Under the pieces are notes generated by a model. That model was not told the origin of the DNA. It saw only the letters and a list, made by a program, of their open reading frames with translations, and did no database searches. 12,361 nt of DNA. Source: an uncultured Syntrophobacterales bacterium (GTDB taxonomy: Bacteria > Desulfobacterota > Syntrophia > Syntrophales > UBA5619). The translations under genes were made by a program, and so were the position numbers. The stretch covers positions 1 through 12,361 of the forward strand of contig CAIUXU010000005.1 in assembly GCA_903903205.1 (NCBI GenBank), given 5' to 3'. Positions 6,235-12,361 of this stretch are shown piece by piece. Every line of letters starts with the position of its first letter. The first letter of the stretch is position 1.

Positions 6235-7458
6235 ATGAAACGGATATTTCTGAACCTGAAGATCGCATTGGGCTCCCTCGGGAACTTCAAACTCCGGACC
6301 GCGCTCGCCACGCTCGGCGTCGTCTTCGGAACTTTCTCGCTCGTCGTGGTCGGGAACCTCTCCGATTCTCTCGCCCTGAAAACGGAGCAGGAGATCGCAA
6401 ACCTCGGCAACAACCTGATCATCGTCGTCAGCGGCCAGGTTCGGCGACACGGGCCAAGCACCCCGCTGATCAGCCGGGCAACAAACCTGACGCCGGGCGA
6501 CGCAGAAGCGATCGCAAATAACCTCCCGGCCGCAGCAAGGGCCGCCCCCTCCGGGTTCAAGGCCTTCCCAGTCCGGCGGGGCAACACGGTCCTCAAGGCG
6601 ATCGCGGTGAATGGCGTTACACCTGATTTTGGCGAGGTCCGGAATTTCGAGATCGCGGCAGGAACCCCCATCACGGAGGAGGACAACAGGCTCCAGCGCA
6701 AAGTCGCCCTGATCGGCTCCGCGACGGCGGAAAAGCTCTTCGGCGAGGAGAACCCCATCGGGAAGACGATCCTCATTTGGCGGGTCCCGTGCCAAATCAT
6801 TGGCGTGATGGCGGAAAAGGGGGCAGACATTGCGGGAAATGACCAGGACAACCAAATCTTCGTCCCGCTGAAAACCTTCCTCCGAAACTTCGTAAACCAG
6901 GAAAATGTGAACATTATCTACGTCCAGGCGGTCAGCGTCGAAGCGATCGAACCGCTTCGAAAGGAGATCGAAGCGCTGCTCCGGGTGCGGCACGGGATAC
7001 GCAAGGAGATGAAGGACGACTTCACCGTCCTGGATCTCAAGGAGGTGACGGCGCTCAAAAGCCAGGCCATGGGGCTGATTTCCGTCCTCGGAAGGATCGC
7101 GGCGGCGGCCTCTTTCCTGATCGGGGCCCTCGGCATTTTGTCGATCATGATCCTCATCGTGAACGAACGGCGGGTGGAGATCGGCATCCGGCGGGCCGTT
7201 GGCTCGCGCAAGCGGGACATCATCCTCCAGTTCCTGCTGGAGTCATCCTTCATCTCTGTTAGCGGCGGGATCATCGGCATGGCGGCGGGCTTTCTGATGA
7301 GCCTTGCCATTGCGAAAGTTTTAGGCTATCCTGCCACCGTTTCAGTCCCGGGGCTTCTGCTCGCATTCGCCGCCTCCGCCCTCTCCGGCATTGTGGCGGG
7401 GATCTACCCCTCGTTCAAGGCGACGCAGATCCACCCGGTGGACATTATCCGCTCCTGA
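6235..7458 (+). CDS. MacB-like ABC exporter permease, second of two
   Basis: A 407-residue permease of the same plan as its neighbour: membrane helix about 22-41, periplasmic domain with NLTPGDAEAIANN and VALIGSATAEKLFGEENPIGK, then helices at about 283-309, 333-360 and 371-392. The coupling loop NERRVEIGIRRAVGSRKRDI and the terminal SFKATQIHPVDIIRS are conserved MacB/FtsX features. I chose ATG 6235, one base after the previous stop, because GGAG at 6226-6229 lies five bases before it; an upstream in-frame start would only read through the previous gene. The periplasmic domain is shortened and differs from the first permease around residues 65-80 (SGQVRRHGPSTPLISR), so the two are paralogues rather than a recent duplication. 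It is the last gene of the exporter operon. Confidence 0.9.
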   Translation: MKRIFLNLKIALGSLGNFKLRTALATLGVVFGTFSLVVVGNLSDSLALKTEQEIANLGNNLIIVVSGQVRRHGPSTPLISRATNLTPGDAEAIANNLPAAARAAPSGFKAFPVRRGNTVLKAIAVNGVTPDFGEVRNFEIAAGTPITEEDNRLQRKVALIGSATAEKLFGEENPIGKTILIWRVPCQIIGVMAEKGADIAGNDQDNQIFVPLKTFLRNFVNQENVNIIYVQAVSVEAIEPLRKEIEALLRVRHGIRKEMKDDFTVLDLKEVTALKSQAMGLISVLGRIAAAASFLIGALGILSIMILIVNERRVEIGIRRAVGSRKRDIILQFLLESSFISVSGGIIGMAAGFLMSLAIAKVLGYPATVSVPGLLLAFAASALSGIVAGIYPSFKATQIHPVDIIRS

Positions 7459-7526
7459 AAATGGGGCGACAGGTGGATAGGGGGTAGAGCCCCTGTTTCC
7501 GTATTTACATATTCCAAGGAGGTATC

Positions 7527-7637
7527 ATGAGTCAGCACAAGAAGATCGAACGGAAGAAGGAATTGGACCGCAGGCGCCGAAGGCGAAAGAAAAGTCTGAA
7601 GCTCAAGGCGAAGGAAGCGAAGAAGAAAACAAAATAG
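7527..7637 (+). CDS. Small, highly basic protein (36 residues)
   Basis: A short gene with a near-perfect ribosome-binding site, AAGGAGG at 7516-7522, four bases before the ATG. The product is 36 residues, of which 20 are Lys or Arg, including six consecutive Arg at 15-20. It has no membrane segment and no Cys, and the pattern suggests one long positively charged helix. I do not recognise a named family. Short Lys/Arg proteins of this look are, from memory, common as hypothetical proteins in deltaproteobacteria. Binding to RNA, DNA or the ribosome is plausible from charge alone but unproven. It sits 68 bp after the exporter operon and just before a strong palindrome (7639-7681), so it may form its own short transcript. 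The strong ribosome-binding site and clean stop are the main support; composition alone could occur by chance in purine-rich DNA. Confidence 0.65.
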   Translation: MSQHKKIERKKELDRRRRRRKKSLKLKAKEAKKKTK

Positions 7638-7638
7638 G

Positions 7639-7681
7639 ATTTTTGGGGGGGGAGGCCGCAAAGGCCTCCCCCCCCAAAAAT
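7639..7681. repeat. Perfect palindrome with 19-bp arms immediately after the small ORF
   Basis: Arms ATTTTTGGGGGGGGAGGCC (7639-7657) and its exact complement (7663-7681) flank the loop GCAAA; the first arm begins two bases after the small gene's stop. The hairpin would be very stable on either strand, and it probably blocks or ends transcripts. It is not a classical intrinsic terminator, since the T run precedes the GC stem and an A run follows it on both strands. Its core (GGGGAGGCC, CAA-type loop, GGCCTCCCC) is shared with the hairpin at 9667-9689. Confidence 0.75.
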
Positions 7682-7732
7682 CGGCAAAGACACCTGCGTG
7701 ATGGTCCGGATGGGGAAAAGGATGGTGGATTG

Positions 7733-9592
7733 GTGATCAGAAATCTGCGGTGGATTTTCTTTTTCTTTGTCTTGCTATCACTCACCCCTTTTGGCGCCTC
7801 TGCGGCAAGCCTCGACGATTACTATTTGAGCCGGTTTAATTCCCGCTCGGACAGTTCCACTGAGCAGAAGGCCCTGGTCATCGCGGCTCCTGAAGATGAA
7901 TTGAAAGAACGCTGCCGAACTCCCCTTCATCACGAACTCAAGCGGGACTGGACCAAGCTCTCGACGGGCACACAGAAAATCCTTGCCAAGGAGTTGGCAA
8001 AACCGGTTCTTTCCGGTCAAGAGGCCGCTCCGTTTATTTCGGCTGCAGGGCATTTTGCGATACACTACACCGCCAGTGGAAACGACGCGCCGCCCCCGGC
8101 CGATGCGAATGGCAATCACGTTCCCGATTGGGTGGAAACGGTGGCATCCGTCTTCGAGTTTGTCTATAGCAGCGAGACGGGTACTTTGGGATATACTCCT
8201 GCCCCCACCCTTTCCGGCAAGCCCTATGATGTCTATCTGCAGAATTTGGCCGGATTGAGCGAATACGGATACACCGAGTGGGATGCCCCGGTGACACCGG
8301 GCTCCAATTCCTATACCAGTTTCATCGTTGTTGACAACGATTTCACAAACCCTCTCTATGCCCCCTATACAGGGATCAAGGGTCTGCAGATAGCCGCATC
8401 CCACGAATACCACCATGCTATCCAGTACGGCTACAATAACCATTTTCAAATCTGGTATGCCGAGGCGACTGCCACGTGGATCGAGGACGAGGTGTATGAT
8501 TCCATCAACCAGGTCTATACCTACCTGTCGGCCTACCTGCGAAACAGCACGTCAAGCCTCGATGCACCCGTCAGCGTGAGAACCGGCGGGGGGTACGGTC
8601 GCTGGATCTTCAATCGGCACCTGGCCGAACGCTATGGATCGGGCGTCGTAAAAACCGTATGGGAGAGGCTGCGAACCCTCCCATCACCCAACGGCGCAGA
8701 CATCCCGATGCTGCCGATCATCGACGATGTTCTGAAAAGCAACGGAAGCAGTCTGGCCAGCGATTTCCTCTCCTTCACCAAAAAGCTCTATGTCCGGAAC
8801 TGGACAAGCCACACGGATGAGATCGCGAACATCGGCGCCGTTTTCCCTGATGCCTACTATAGCAGTTATCCGGTAACGGCCACCACCCTCCCAAGTCCGT
8901 CCGTAACACTTTTCCATAATGCCTTTGACTATTTCACCTTTACCTATACCCCCTCGACAGCCGCTCCCCAGGACCTGGTGCTTACCCTGGGGATGAACAA
9001 TGGCACAACGGCGGTTGCTTTCAAAAAGGATACAAGCGGCATCATTATCGAGTACCCGCTTAATCCAGTCGCGGGGACGATAACCATACCGGGGTTCGGT
9101 TCTTCCGGCACTGCCGAAGTCGCGCTTCTCATTGCCAATACCGGTACAAGCGACGGCCAGACGACGAATTTTACTGCCGGCGCTTCTGCATTGCCTCTAC
9201 CGTCAAACGGTGGCAGCGGTAGCACTGGAAGTTCTGAATCTTCGGGCAGTAGTGGCGGTAGTGGCGGCGGTTGTTTTATCGCTACCGCTGCCTATGGCAG
9301 CTATCTCCACCCCAAGGTCTTGATTCTGCGGGAATTTCGAGACAGGTACCTGTTGACGAATGCGCCGGGAAGGATCATGGTAACGCTTTATTACCGCCTG
9401 AGCCCTCCCCTCGCGGAGGTTATCGCCCGGCATGATGTGCTTCGGGCCGGGTGCAGGATCATACTCGCCCCAATCATAATTGCTGTTGAATACCGGTTAC
9501 TTACGATCATCTTGTTCCTCATCGTATTTTCCGTCCTGACCGGCCTCTTCCTGACACCCCGTCTCAAGTCAAGCTACTGCCAACCCCGCTAA
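7733..9592 (+). CDS. Secreted MXAN_6640-like HExxH metalloprotease-like protein with C-terminal CFI-box
   Basis: About 619 residues, with start GTG 7733 (TTG 7730 is also possible); AAAAGGA at 7716-7722 and GGTGG at 7724-7728 precede it. A signal peptide is clear (hydrophobic core about 8-20, cleavage near ASA/A at 24-25). The central domain carries SHEYHHAIQYGY, an HExxH zinc motif with H224, E225 and H228. WYAEATATWIEDE follows, where E244 is the likely third ligand. This pattern fits the MXAN_6640 family of putative metalloproteases. After a beta-rich region comes a Ser/Gly linker, then CFIATAAYGSYLHPKVLILR starting at C514, and RDRYLLTNAPGR, which match the CFI-box C-terminal domain. A final membrane segment (about 587-608) and a short basic tail end the protein. 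Surface location is likely. Proteolytic activity and the role of C514 are inferred; no dedicated sorting enzyme is next to it. Confidence 0.82.
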   Translation: MIRNLRWIFFFFVLLSLTPFGASAASLDDYYLSRFNSRSDSSTEQKALVIAAPEDELKERCRTPLHHELKRDWTKLSTGTQKILAKELAKPVLSGQEAAPFISAAGHFAIHYTASGNDAPPPADANGNHVPDWVETVASVFEFVYSSETGTLGYTPAPTLSGKPYDVYLQNLAGLSEYGYTEWDAPVTPGSNSYTSFIVVDNDFTNPLYAPYTGIKGLQIAASHEYHHAIQYGYNNHFQIWYAEATATWIEDEVYDSINQVYTYLSAYLRNSTSSLDAPVSVRTGGGYGRWIFNRHLAERYGSGVVKTVWERLRTLPSPNGADIPMLPIIDDVLKSNGSSLASDFLSFTKKLYVRNWTSHTDEIANIGAVFPDAYYSSYPVTATTLPSPSVTLFHNAFDYFTFTYTPSTAAPQDLVLTLGMNNGTTAVAFKKDTSGIIIEYPLNPVAGTITIPGFGSSGTAEVALLIANTGTSDGQTTNFTAGASALPLPSNGGSGSTGSSESSGSSGGSGGGCFIATAAYGSYLHPKVLILREFRDRYLLTNAPGRIMVTLYYRLSPPLAEVIARHDVLRAGCRIILAPIIIAVEYRLLTIILFLIVFSVLTGLFLTPRLKSSYCQPR

Positions 9593-9666
9593 CGGGTCTT
9601 GTGGTCGCACAGGTTTTACGCCATCCGGGCGAAGGAAACGAAAGAGCAAACCGGACAAAATAGAAT

Positions 9667-9689
9667 GGGGAGACCACGAAGGCCTCCCC
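9667..9689 (-). terminator. Intrinsic terminator of hcp (minus strand)
   Basis: Plus-strand arms are GGGGAGACC (9667-9675) and GGCCTCCCC (9681-9689). Read on the minus strand the nine-base stem closes completely, using one G-U pair, around a UUCGU loop and is followed by the T-rich ATTCTATTTTG. In plus-strand RNA the same position is an A-C mismatch and no T run follows. It therefore fits a terminator for hcp, 25 bp after its stop codon, rather than for the metalloprotease gene. Confidence 0.7.
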
Positions 9690-9714
9690 AAACCCTTCCC
9701 TGCTATGCTCATGC

Positions 9715-11340
9715 TTACCCGAGGATCGCTTTCAGATCTTCATCCGGCGTCGTGATCGGCTTGATCCCGAATTTCTCGACGAGAACACCCAGCACGTTTG
9801 GTGTGATGAAGGCCGGCAGCGTCGGCCCCAGGCGGATGTTCTTGATCCCGAGCGACAAGAGCGTCAGCAGGATCACCACCGCCTTCTGCTCATACCAGGA
9901 GAGGATCATCGAGAGCGGCAGGTCATTCACGCCGACGCCGAAAGCCTTGGCCAGCGCTACCGCCACCTGGATCGCGGAGTAGGCATCGTTGCACTGCCCC
10001 ATGTCGAGGAGGCGCGGGATCCCGCCGATGGCGCCCAACTCCTTGTCAAAGAAGCGGAACTTCCCGCAGGCAAGCGTCAGGACGACGCAGTCCGCAGGGA
10101 CCTTTTCCACAAATTCGGTGTAGTAATTCCGGCCCGGTTTTGCCCCGTCGCAGCCAGCAACCAGGAAGAAATGTCTGAGCTGCTTGGCCTTGACCGCCTC
10201 AATAATCGTACCCGCCACCCCGAGGACTGCGTTTCGCGCAAATCCCGTCATCACGTTTTTCCCCTCCACATCCGCCTCGAATCCGGAAAGCGCCAGCGCC
10301 TTTTCGATCACCGGTGCATAATTCCCGTCGGCAATGTGCATCACACCCGGCCAAGCGACGAGACCCGAGGTGAAGATCCGGTCGTTGTAGCCCTGCGGCT
10401 TCTGGATGCAGTTTGTCGTCATCAGGATCGCCCCTGGGAAGGCGGCAAACTCTTTGGCCTGGTTCTGCCAGGCCGTCCCGTAATGACCATAAAAGTGGCC
10501 ATATTTTTTGAGCCCCGGATAGCCGTGGGCGGGCAGCATCTCACCGTGGGTGTAGACGTTGATCCCCTTCCCTTCGGTCTGTTTCAGCACCTCTTCAAGA
10601 TCCTTGAGGTCGTGCCCGGAGACGAGAATCGCCTTCCCCTTCTTCGCGCCGAGCGGCACCTTCACGGGCGTCGGATGACCGTAGGCCCCGGTATTCGCCG
10701 CGTCCAGAAGCTCCATCGCCCGGAGGTTCACCTGACCGCATTTCATCACGAGCCCCAGCATCGCGCCCAGATCCAGCTTGTCGTCAACGAGAGCCGCGAG
10801 GGCTTCATGCAGGAAAGCGAAGATCGCCTCATCCTCCTGGCCAAGGACCAGGGCGTGGTCCGCATAGGCGGCAAGCCCCTTGATCGCGTAGAGAAGCGTG
10901 TGCTTCAGCGAAAGGATATCGGCGTTGGCGGAAGGATAGGATTTAATGCCGTGCGCCTCTCCCTGGGCAACAAGCCCCGGGAGATCATTTGCGGGGCTGA
11001 ATTTTACGGCGTCCCCTGAAAAATCGGCAACAGTGCCTGCCGTCCGAAGTTTTCCCAAAAGGGATTCGCGGAGGGTTGCGGCCTTCCGGATCATCGGCGC
11101 CAGCCGTTCCGGATCGAAATCGACGTTCGTCACCGTGGCGAAAAGGGCTTCGCAGGCAAAAACACCCGCGGCGCGGTCGTGAATGCCTGCCTTTTGCGCA
11201 ACAATTGCGGCCTGCGACATTCCAGTCAGCGCGTAAACCAGCAGATCCTGCAGCGCAGACACGTCAGGCTGTTTTCCACAGACTCCCGACTTGTCGCACG
11301 CAATCCCTTTGACCGTCTGTTCACATTGATAACAAAACAT
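9715..11340 (-). CDS. hcp: Hybrid-cluster protein (hydroxylamine reductase), class I
   Basis: A 541-residue cytoplasmic iron-sulfur protein. The N-terminal cubane ligands C3, C6, C15 and C21 (CYQC...C...C) have the spacing of the class I [4Fe-4S] form of strict anaerobes such as Desulfovibrio. The eight expected ligands of the hybrid Fe-S-O cluster are all present: H243, E267, C311, C397, C425, C450, E484 and K486. They lie in SGHDLKDLEE, THGEMLPAHG, TTNCIQKP, VAGCDGAKPGR, TLACGKFRF, MGQCNDAYSA and SWYEQKAV. Members reduce hydroxylamine in vitro and are linked to nitric-oxide defence, with NO reductase activity reported for the E. coli protein. ATG 11340 is preceded by AAGGAGGT (11348-11355), eight bases away. 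No hcr-type reductase gene adjoins it. The leader carries a putative FNR/HcpR site, fitting control by nitrosative stress or low oxygen. Length and motifs are complete. Confidence 0.97.
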   Translation of the reverse strand: MFCYQCEQTVKGIACDKSGVCGKQPDVSALQDLLVYALTGMSQAAIVAQKAGIHDRAAGVFACEALFATVTNVDFDPERLAPMIRKAATLRESLLGKLRTAGTVADFSGDAVKFSPANDLPGLVAQGEAHGIKSYPSANADILSLKHTLLYAIKGLAAYADHALVLGQEDEAIFAFLHEALAALVDDKLDLGAMLGLVMKCGQVNLRAMELLDAANTGAYGHPTPVKVPLGAKKGKAILVSGHDLKDLEEVLKQTEGKGINVYTHGEMLPAHGYPGLKKYGHFYGHYGTAWQNQAKEFAAFPGAILMTTNCIQKPQGYNDRIFTSGLVAWPGVMHIADGNYAPVIEKALALSGFEADVEGKNVMTGFARNAVLGVAGTIIEAVKAKQLRHFFLVAGCDGAKPGRNYYTEFVEKVPADCVVLTLACGKFRFFDKELGAIGGIPRLLDMGQCNDAYSAIQVAVALAKAFGVGVNDLPLSMILSWYEQKAVVILLTLLSLGIKNIRLGPTLPAFITPNVLGVLVEKFGIKPITTPDEDLKAILG

Positions 11341-11365
11341 GGTGTGTACCTCCTTGGTTTGAAAT

Positions 11366-11405
11366 GGGGACAGTGCTATTTTTTCCGAAATACGCCGCTG
11401 TCCGC
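11366..11405. repeat. GGGACAG...CTGTCC palindrome in the hcp leader
   Basis: GGACAG (11368-11373) and CTGTCC (11398-11403) form the outer stem; the interior holds CTATTTTTTCC and GAAATA. Read on the plus strand it aligns with the 3063-3108 element (GGGACAG, CTATTnTTTCC, CTGTCC) but is shorter and less perfect. It lies between the putative operator and the hcp ribosome-binding site, 10 bp from the latter, so it is probably transcribed as part of the 5' leader. Confidence 0.55.
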
Positions 11406-11443
11406 GTTTTTCTATCTCCTACACGGAACACCGCCTGATTGGT

Positions 11444-11457
11444 TTGACTTAAATCAA
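11444..11457 (-). promoter_or_regulatory. Putative FNR/HcpR-type operator upstream of hcp
   Basis: TTGAC-TTAA-ATCAA on the plus strand (TTGAT-TTAA-GTCAA on the minus) differs by one base from a perfect TTGAT-N4-ATCAA or TTGAC-N4-GTCAA palindrome, the forms known for FNR and for HcpR-like CRP/FNR regulators of hcp. Its centre is about 110 bp before the hcp start codon. If it acts at -41.5, transcription would begin near 11409, with a weak -10 (GATAGA, 11411-11416), leaving a leader of about 70 bases. It also covers the cutA stop codon. Confidence 0.55.
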
Positions 11458-11801
11458 GAACCGAAAGATTTTATATCGCAAGGCGTCACCAGTTGCCCCC
11501 GGAGCCAGTCCAGGTAGGCGCGGCTGCCACCAATTATTGCGGCGACGACGATCTCTGGCGTTTCGTAGGGGTGGAGGGAAAGGATGGTCTGTTCAATTGC
11601 TCCGTAGTTCTCCTCTCGGCTCTTGATCAGACAGAGCCACTCGCCGGCCGTCTCGATCTTTCCTTTCCAGCGGTAGATGCTTTCAATCGGCCCGACGATC
11701 TGTACGCAGGCGGCGAGCCGCGCCTCGACAAGCGCCAAAGCAATGCGCTCAGCATCCGCTTTGGTTTCCGTGGTCGTCGTCACCTGGATGAATCCTTCCA
11801 T
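11454..11801 (-). CDS. cutA: Divalent-cation tolerance protein CutA
   Basis: A 115-residue CutA1 protein, the usual length for this small trimeric family. ATG 11801 has GAGGTG (11808-11813) six bases before it; a longer reading to 11891 would add 30 residues coded inside the upstream methyltransferase gene and is rejected. Family marks in order: VTTTTETKADAERIALALVEARLAACVQIV (5-36, with the conserved Cys32), IESIYRWKGKIE (39-50), EWLCLIKSR (54-62), HPYETPEIV (77-85) and the YLDWL segment (96-100). CutA was first linked to copper tolerance in E. coli, but its actual biochemical role is unsettled; trimers resemble PII signalling proteins. It starts five bases after the methyltransferase stop, in one operon, and is followed 113 bp on by hcp. 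Its stop lies within the putative hcp operator. Confidence 0.95.
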   Translation of the reverse strand: MEGFIQVTTTTETKADAERIALALVEARLAACVQIVGPIESIYRWKGKIETAGEWLCLIKSREENYGAIEQTILSLHPYETPEIVVAAIIGGSRAYLDWLRGQLVTPCDIKSFGS

Positions 11802-11806
11802 CTGAA

Positions 11807-12361
11807 TCACCTCACGACTTCGTACATCATGATCGCCGCCGCCTGCGGGAGGCTCAGGGATTCCGCCCCGCCTGCACCGGGAATCCGCCACCGCTCGTCG
11901 GTCTGTGCGAGGAGTGAGGCAGGAAGGCCATGGCTTTCACTCCCCATCAAGAGCGCCGTCGCAGGGCCGCAGGGATGGGGGGCTACACCTTCCCGAACCT
12001 CGCTTCCTACAACCCGGAAACGGCCCCGGATTTCCGACAAAATGCTATCAAAATCGATATTTTCCATTACAGTAAGATGAAAGATGCTCCCCATCGATGT
12101 CCGGACGACTTTGGGATTCGTCGCTTCGCATGATCCTTCGCTGAGCAGCACCGTCCGGAAACCGAACCAGTGCGCCGTCCGGAGAAGCGCACCCAGGTTG
12201 TTGGGATTGTTCACTTGATGAAGAAGCAGAAGCGGTCCGACTTCCGTTTTCAGAAGGTTTGCGAGATCGGCAGGCGGAGGAGCAGCGGCCACCGCCATCA
12301 CCCCTTCCGGGGACTGATCCTGGCTCAGGGCCGCCCATTCGCGGTCCGTCAACGGGTAAAT
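11807..12361 (-). CDS. SpoU/TrmH-family RNA 2'-O-ribose methyltransferase, partial (N-terminus beyond window)
   Basis: The frame stays open to the right edge (first visible residues IYPLTDREW), so the apparent TTG start at 12352 is not real and the N-terminal substrate-binding part is missing. The visible 184 residues begin with the linker SPEGVMAVAAAP, the place where this family usually has PQGVLAVV. The SPOUT catalytic domain follows. Motif 1 is NPNNLGALLRTAHWFGF (near 12160-12215), with the catalytic Asn and Arg. Motif 2 is LLMGSESHGLP (near 11925-11960) and motif 3 is AESLSLPQAAAIMMYE (near 11815-11865). Enzymes of this type methylate a ribose 2'-OH in rRNA or tRNA with S-adenosylmethionine, through a knotted dimer. 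In motif 3 the usual Asn of SLNV is a Ser here. The target base cannot be told from this part. It is followed five bases later by cutA. Confidence 0.9.
   Translation of the reverse strand: MYPLTDREWAALSQDQSPEGVMAVAAAPPPADLANLLKTEVGPLLLLHQVNNPNNLGALLRTAHWFGFRTVLLSEGSCEATNPKVVRTSMGSIFHLTVMENIDFDSILSEIRGRFRVVGSEVREGVAPHPCGPATALLMGSESHGLPASLLAQTDERWRIPGAGGAESLSLPQAAAIMMYEVVR

Noticed and set aside
5388..6993. Long minus-strand frames opposite the two permease genes
   Set aside because: The plus-strand genes have complete domains and membrane helices. The antisense products are low-complexity Arg/Ser/Pro-rich and span the junction of two real genes.
7469..7496. Weak stem (AGGGG/CCCCT) after the second permease as operon terminator
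   Set aside because: The stem is only five base pairs, an alternative pairing competes, and the following bases have no real T run.
10171..11019. Plus-strand 282-residue frame opposite hcp
   Set aside because: It is antisense to a complete, motif-verified hcp gene, has no ribosome-binding site and no recognisable domain.
11493..12080. Plus-strand frame across cutA and the methyltransferase
   Set aside because: It spans two well-supported minus-strand genes and shows no domain; it is a shadow.

Overview
The window suggests an anaerobic deltaproteobacterium (Desulfobacterota), possibly of the Syntrophales/Syntrophus-Smithella type. This is an inference from three things: a class I hybrid-cluster protein with the Cys spacing found in strict anaerobes, a YDG-repeat adhesin next to a FecR protein, and a CFI-box secreted metalloprotease. 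The coding sequence looks moderately GC-rich. No rRNA, tRNA, CRISPR array, complete insertion sequence or phage gene was seen.

Layout, left to right. (1) 1-2511, plus strand: the 3' part of a large secreted YDG/MBG-repeat, FHA-like protein, overlapping by 44 bp a signal-peptide-bearing FecR-domain protein. (2) 2512-3131: a 620-bp gene-free stretch with a terminator-like hairpin, several short palindromes, a 48-bp sequence present twice, and a GGGACAG-type palindrome just before the next gene. (3) 3132-7458, plus strand: a tightly coupled four-gene MacA/MacB-type exporter operon (adaptor, ABC ATPase, two FtsX/MacB-like permeases). (4) 7527-7637: a 36-residue, extremely basic small protein with a strong ribosome-binding site, then a perfect 19-bp-arm palindrome. 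(5) 7733-9592, plus strand: a secreted HExxH metalloprotease-like protein with a Ser/Gly linker and a C-terminal CFI-box/transmembrane module. (6) 9715-12361, minus strand: a SpoU/TrmH-type RNA methyltransferase (partial, cut by the right edge), cutA five bases behind it, and hcp 113 bp further on with its own leader. That leader holds an FNR/HcpR-like palindrome and a second GGGACAG-type palindrome. A hairpin that pairs fully only in the minus-strand transcript ends hcp.

How the genes work together. The adhesin/FecR pair and the metalloprotease are both envelope or surface modules. The exporter operon is a complete tripartite-pump inner part without an outer-membrane channel in view. hcp is a nitrosative-stress or nitric-oxide detoxification gene. 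The ends of the window are a conventional accessory/surface region and a housekeeping-like cluster. I do not see a clear, wholly new multi-gene system. The items most worth a second look are the CFI-box metalloprotease, the overlapping adhesin/FecR pair with terminal cysteines, the small basic ORF, and the two families of short palindromes.
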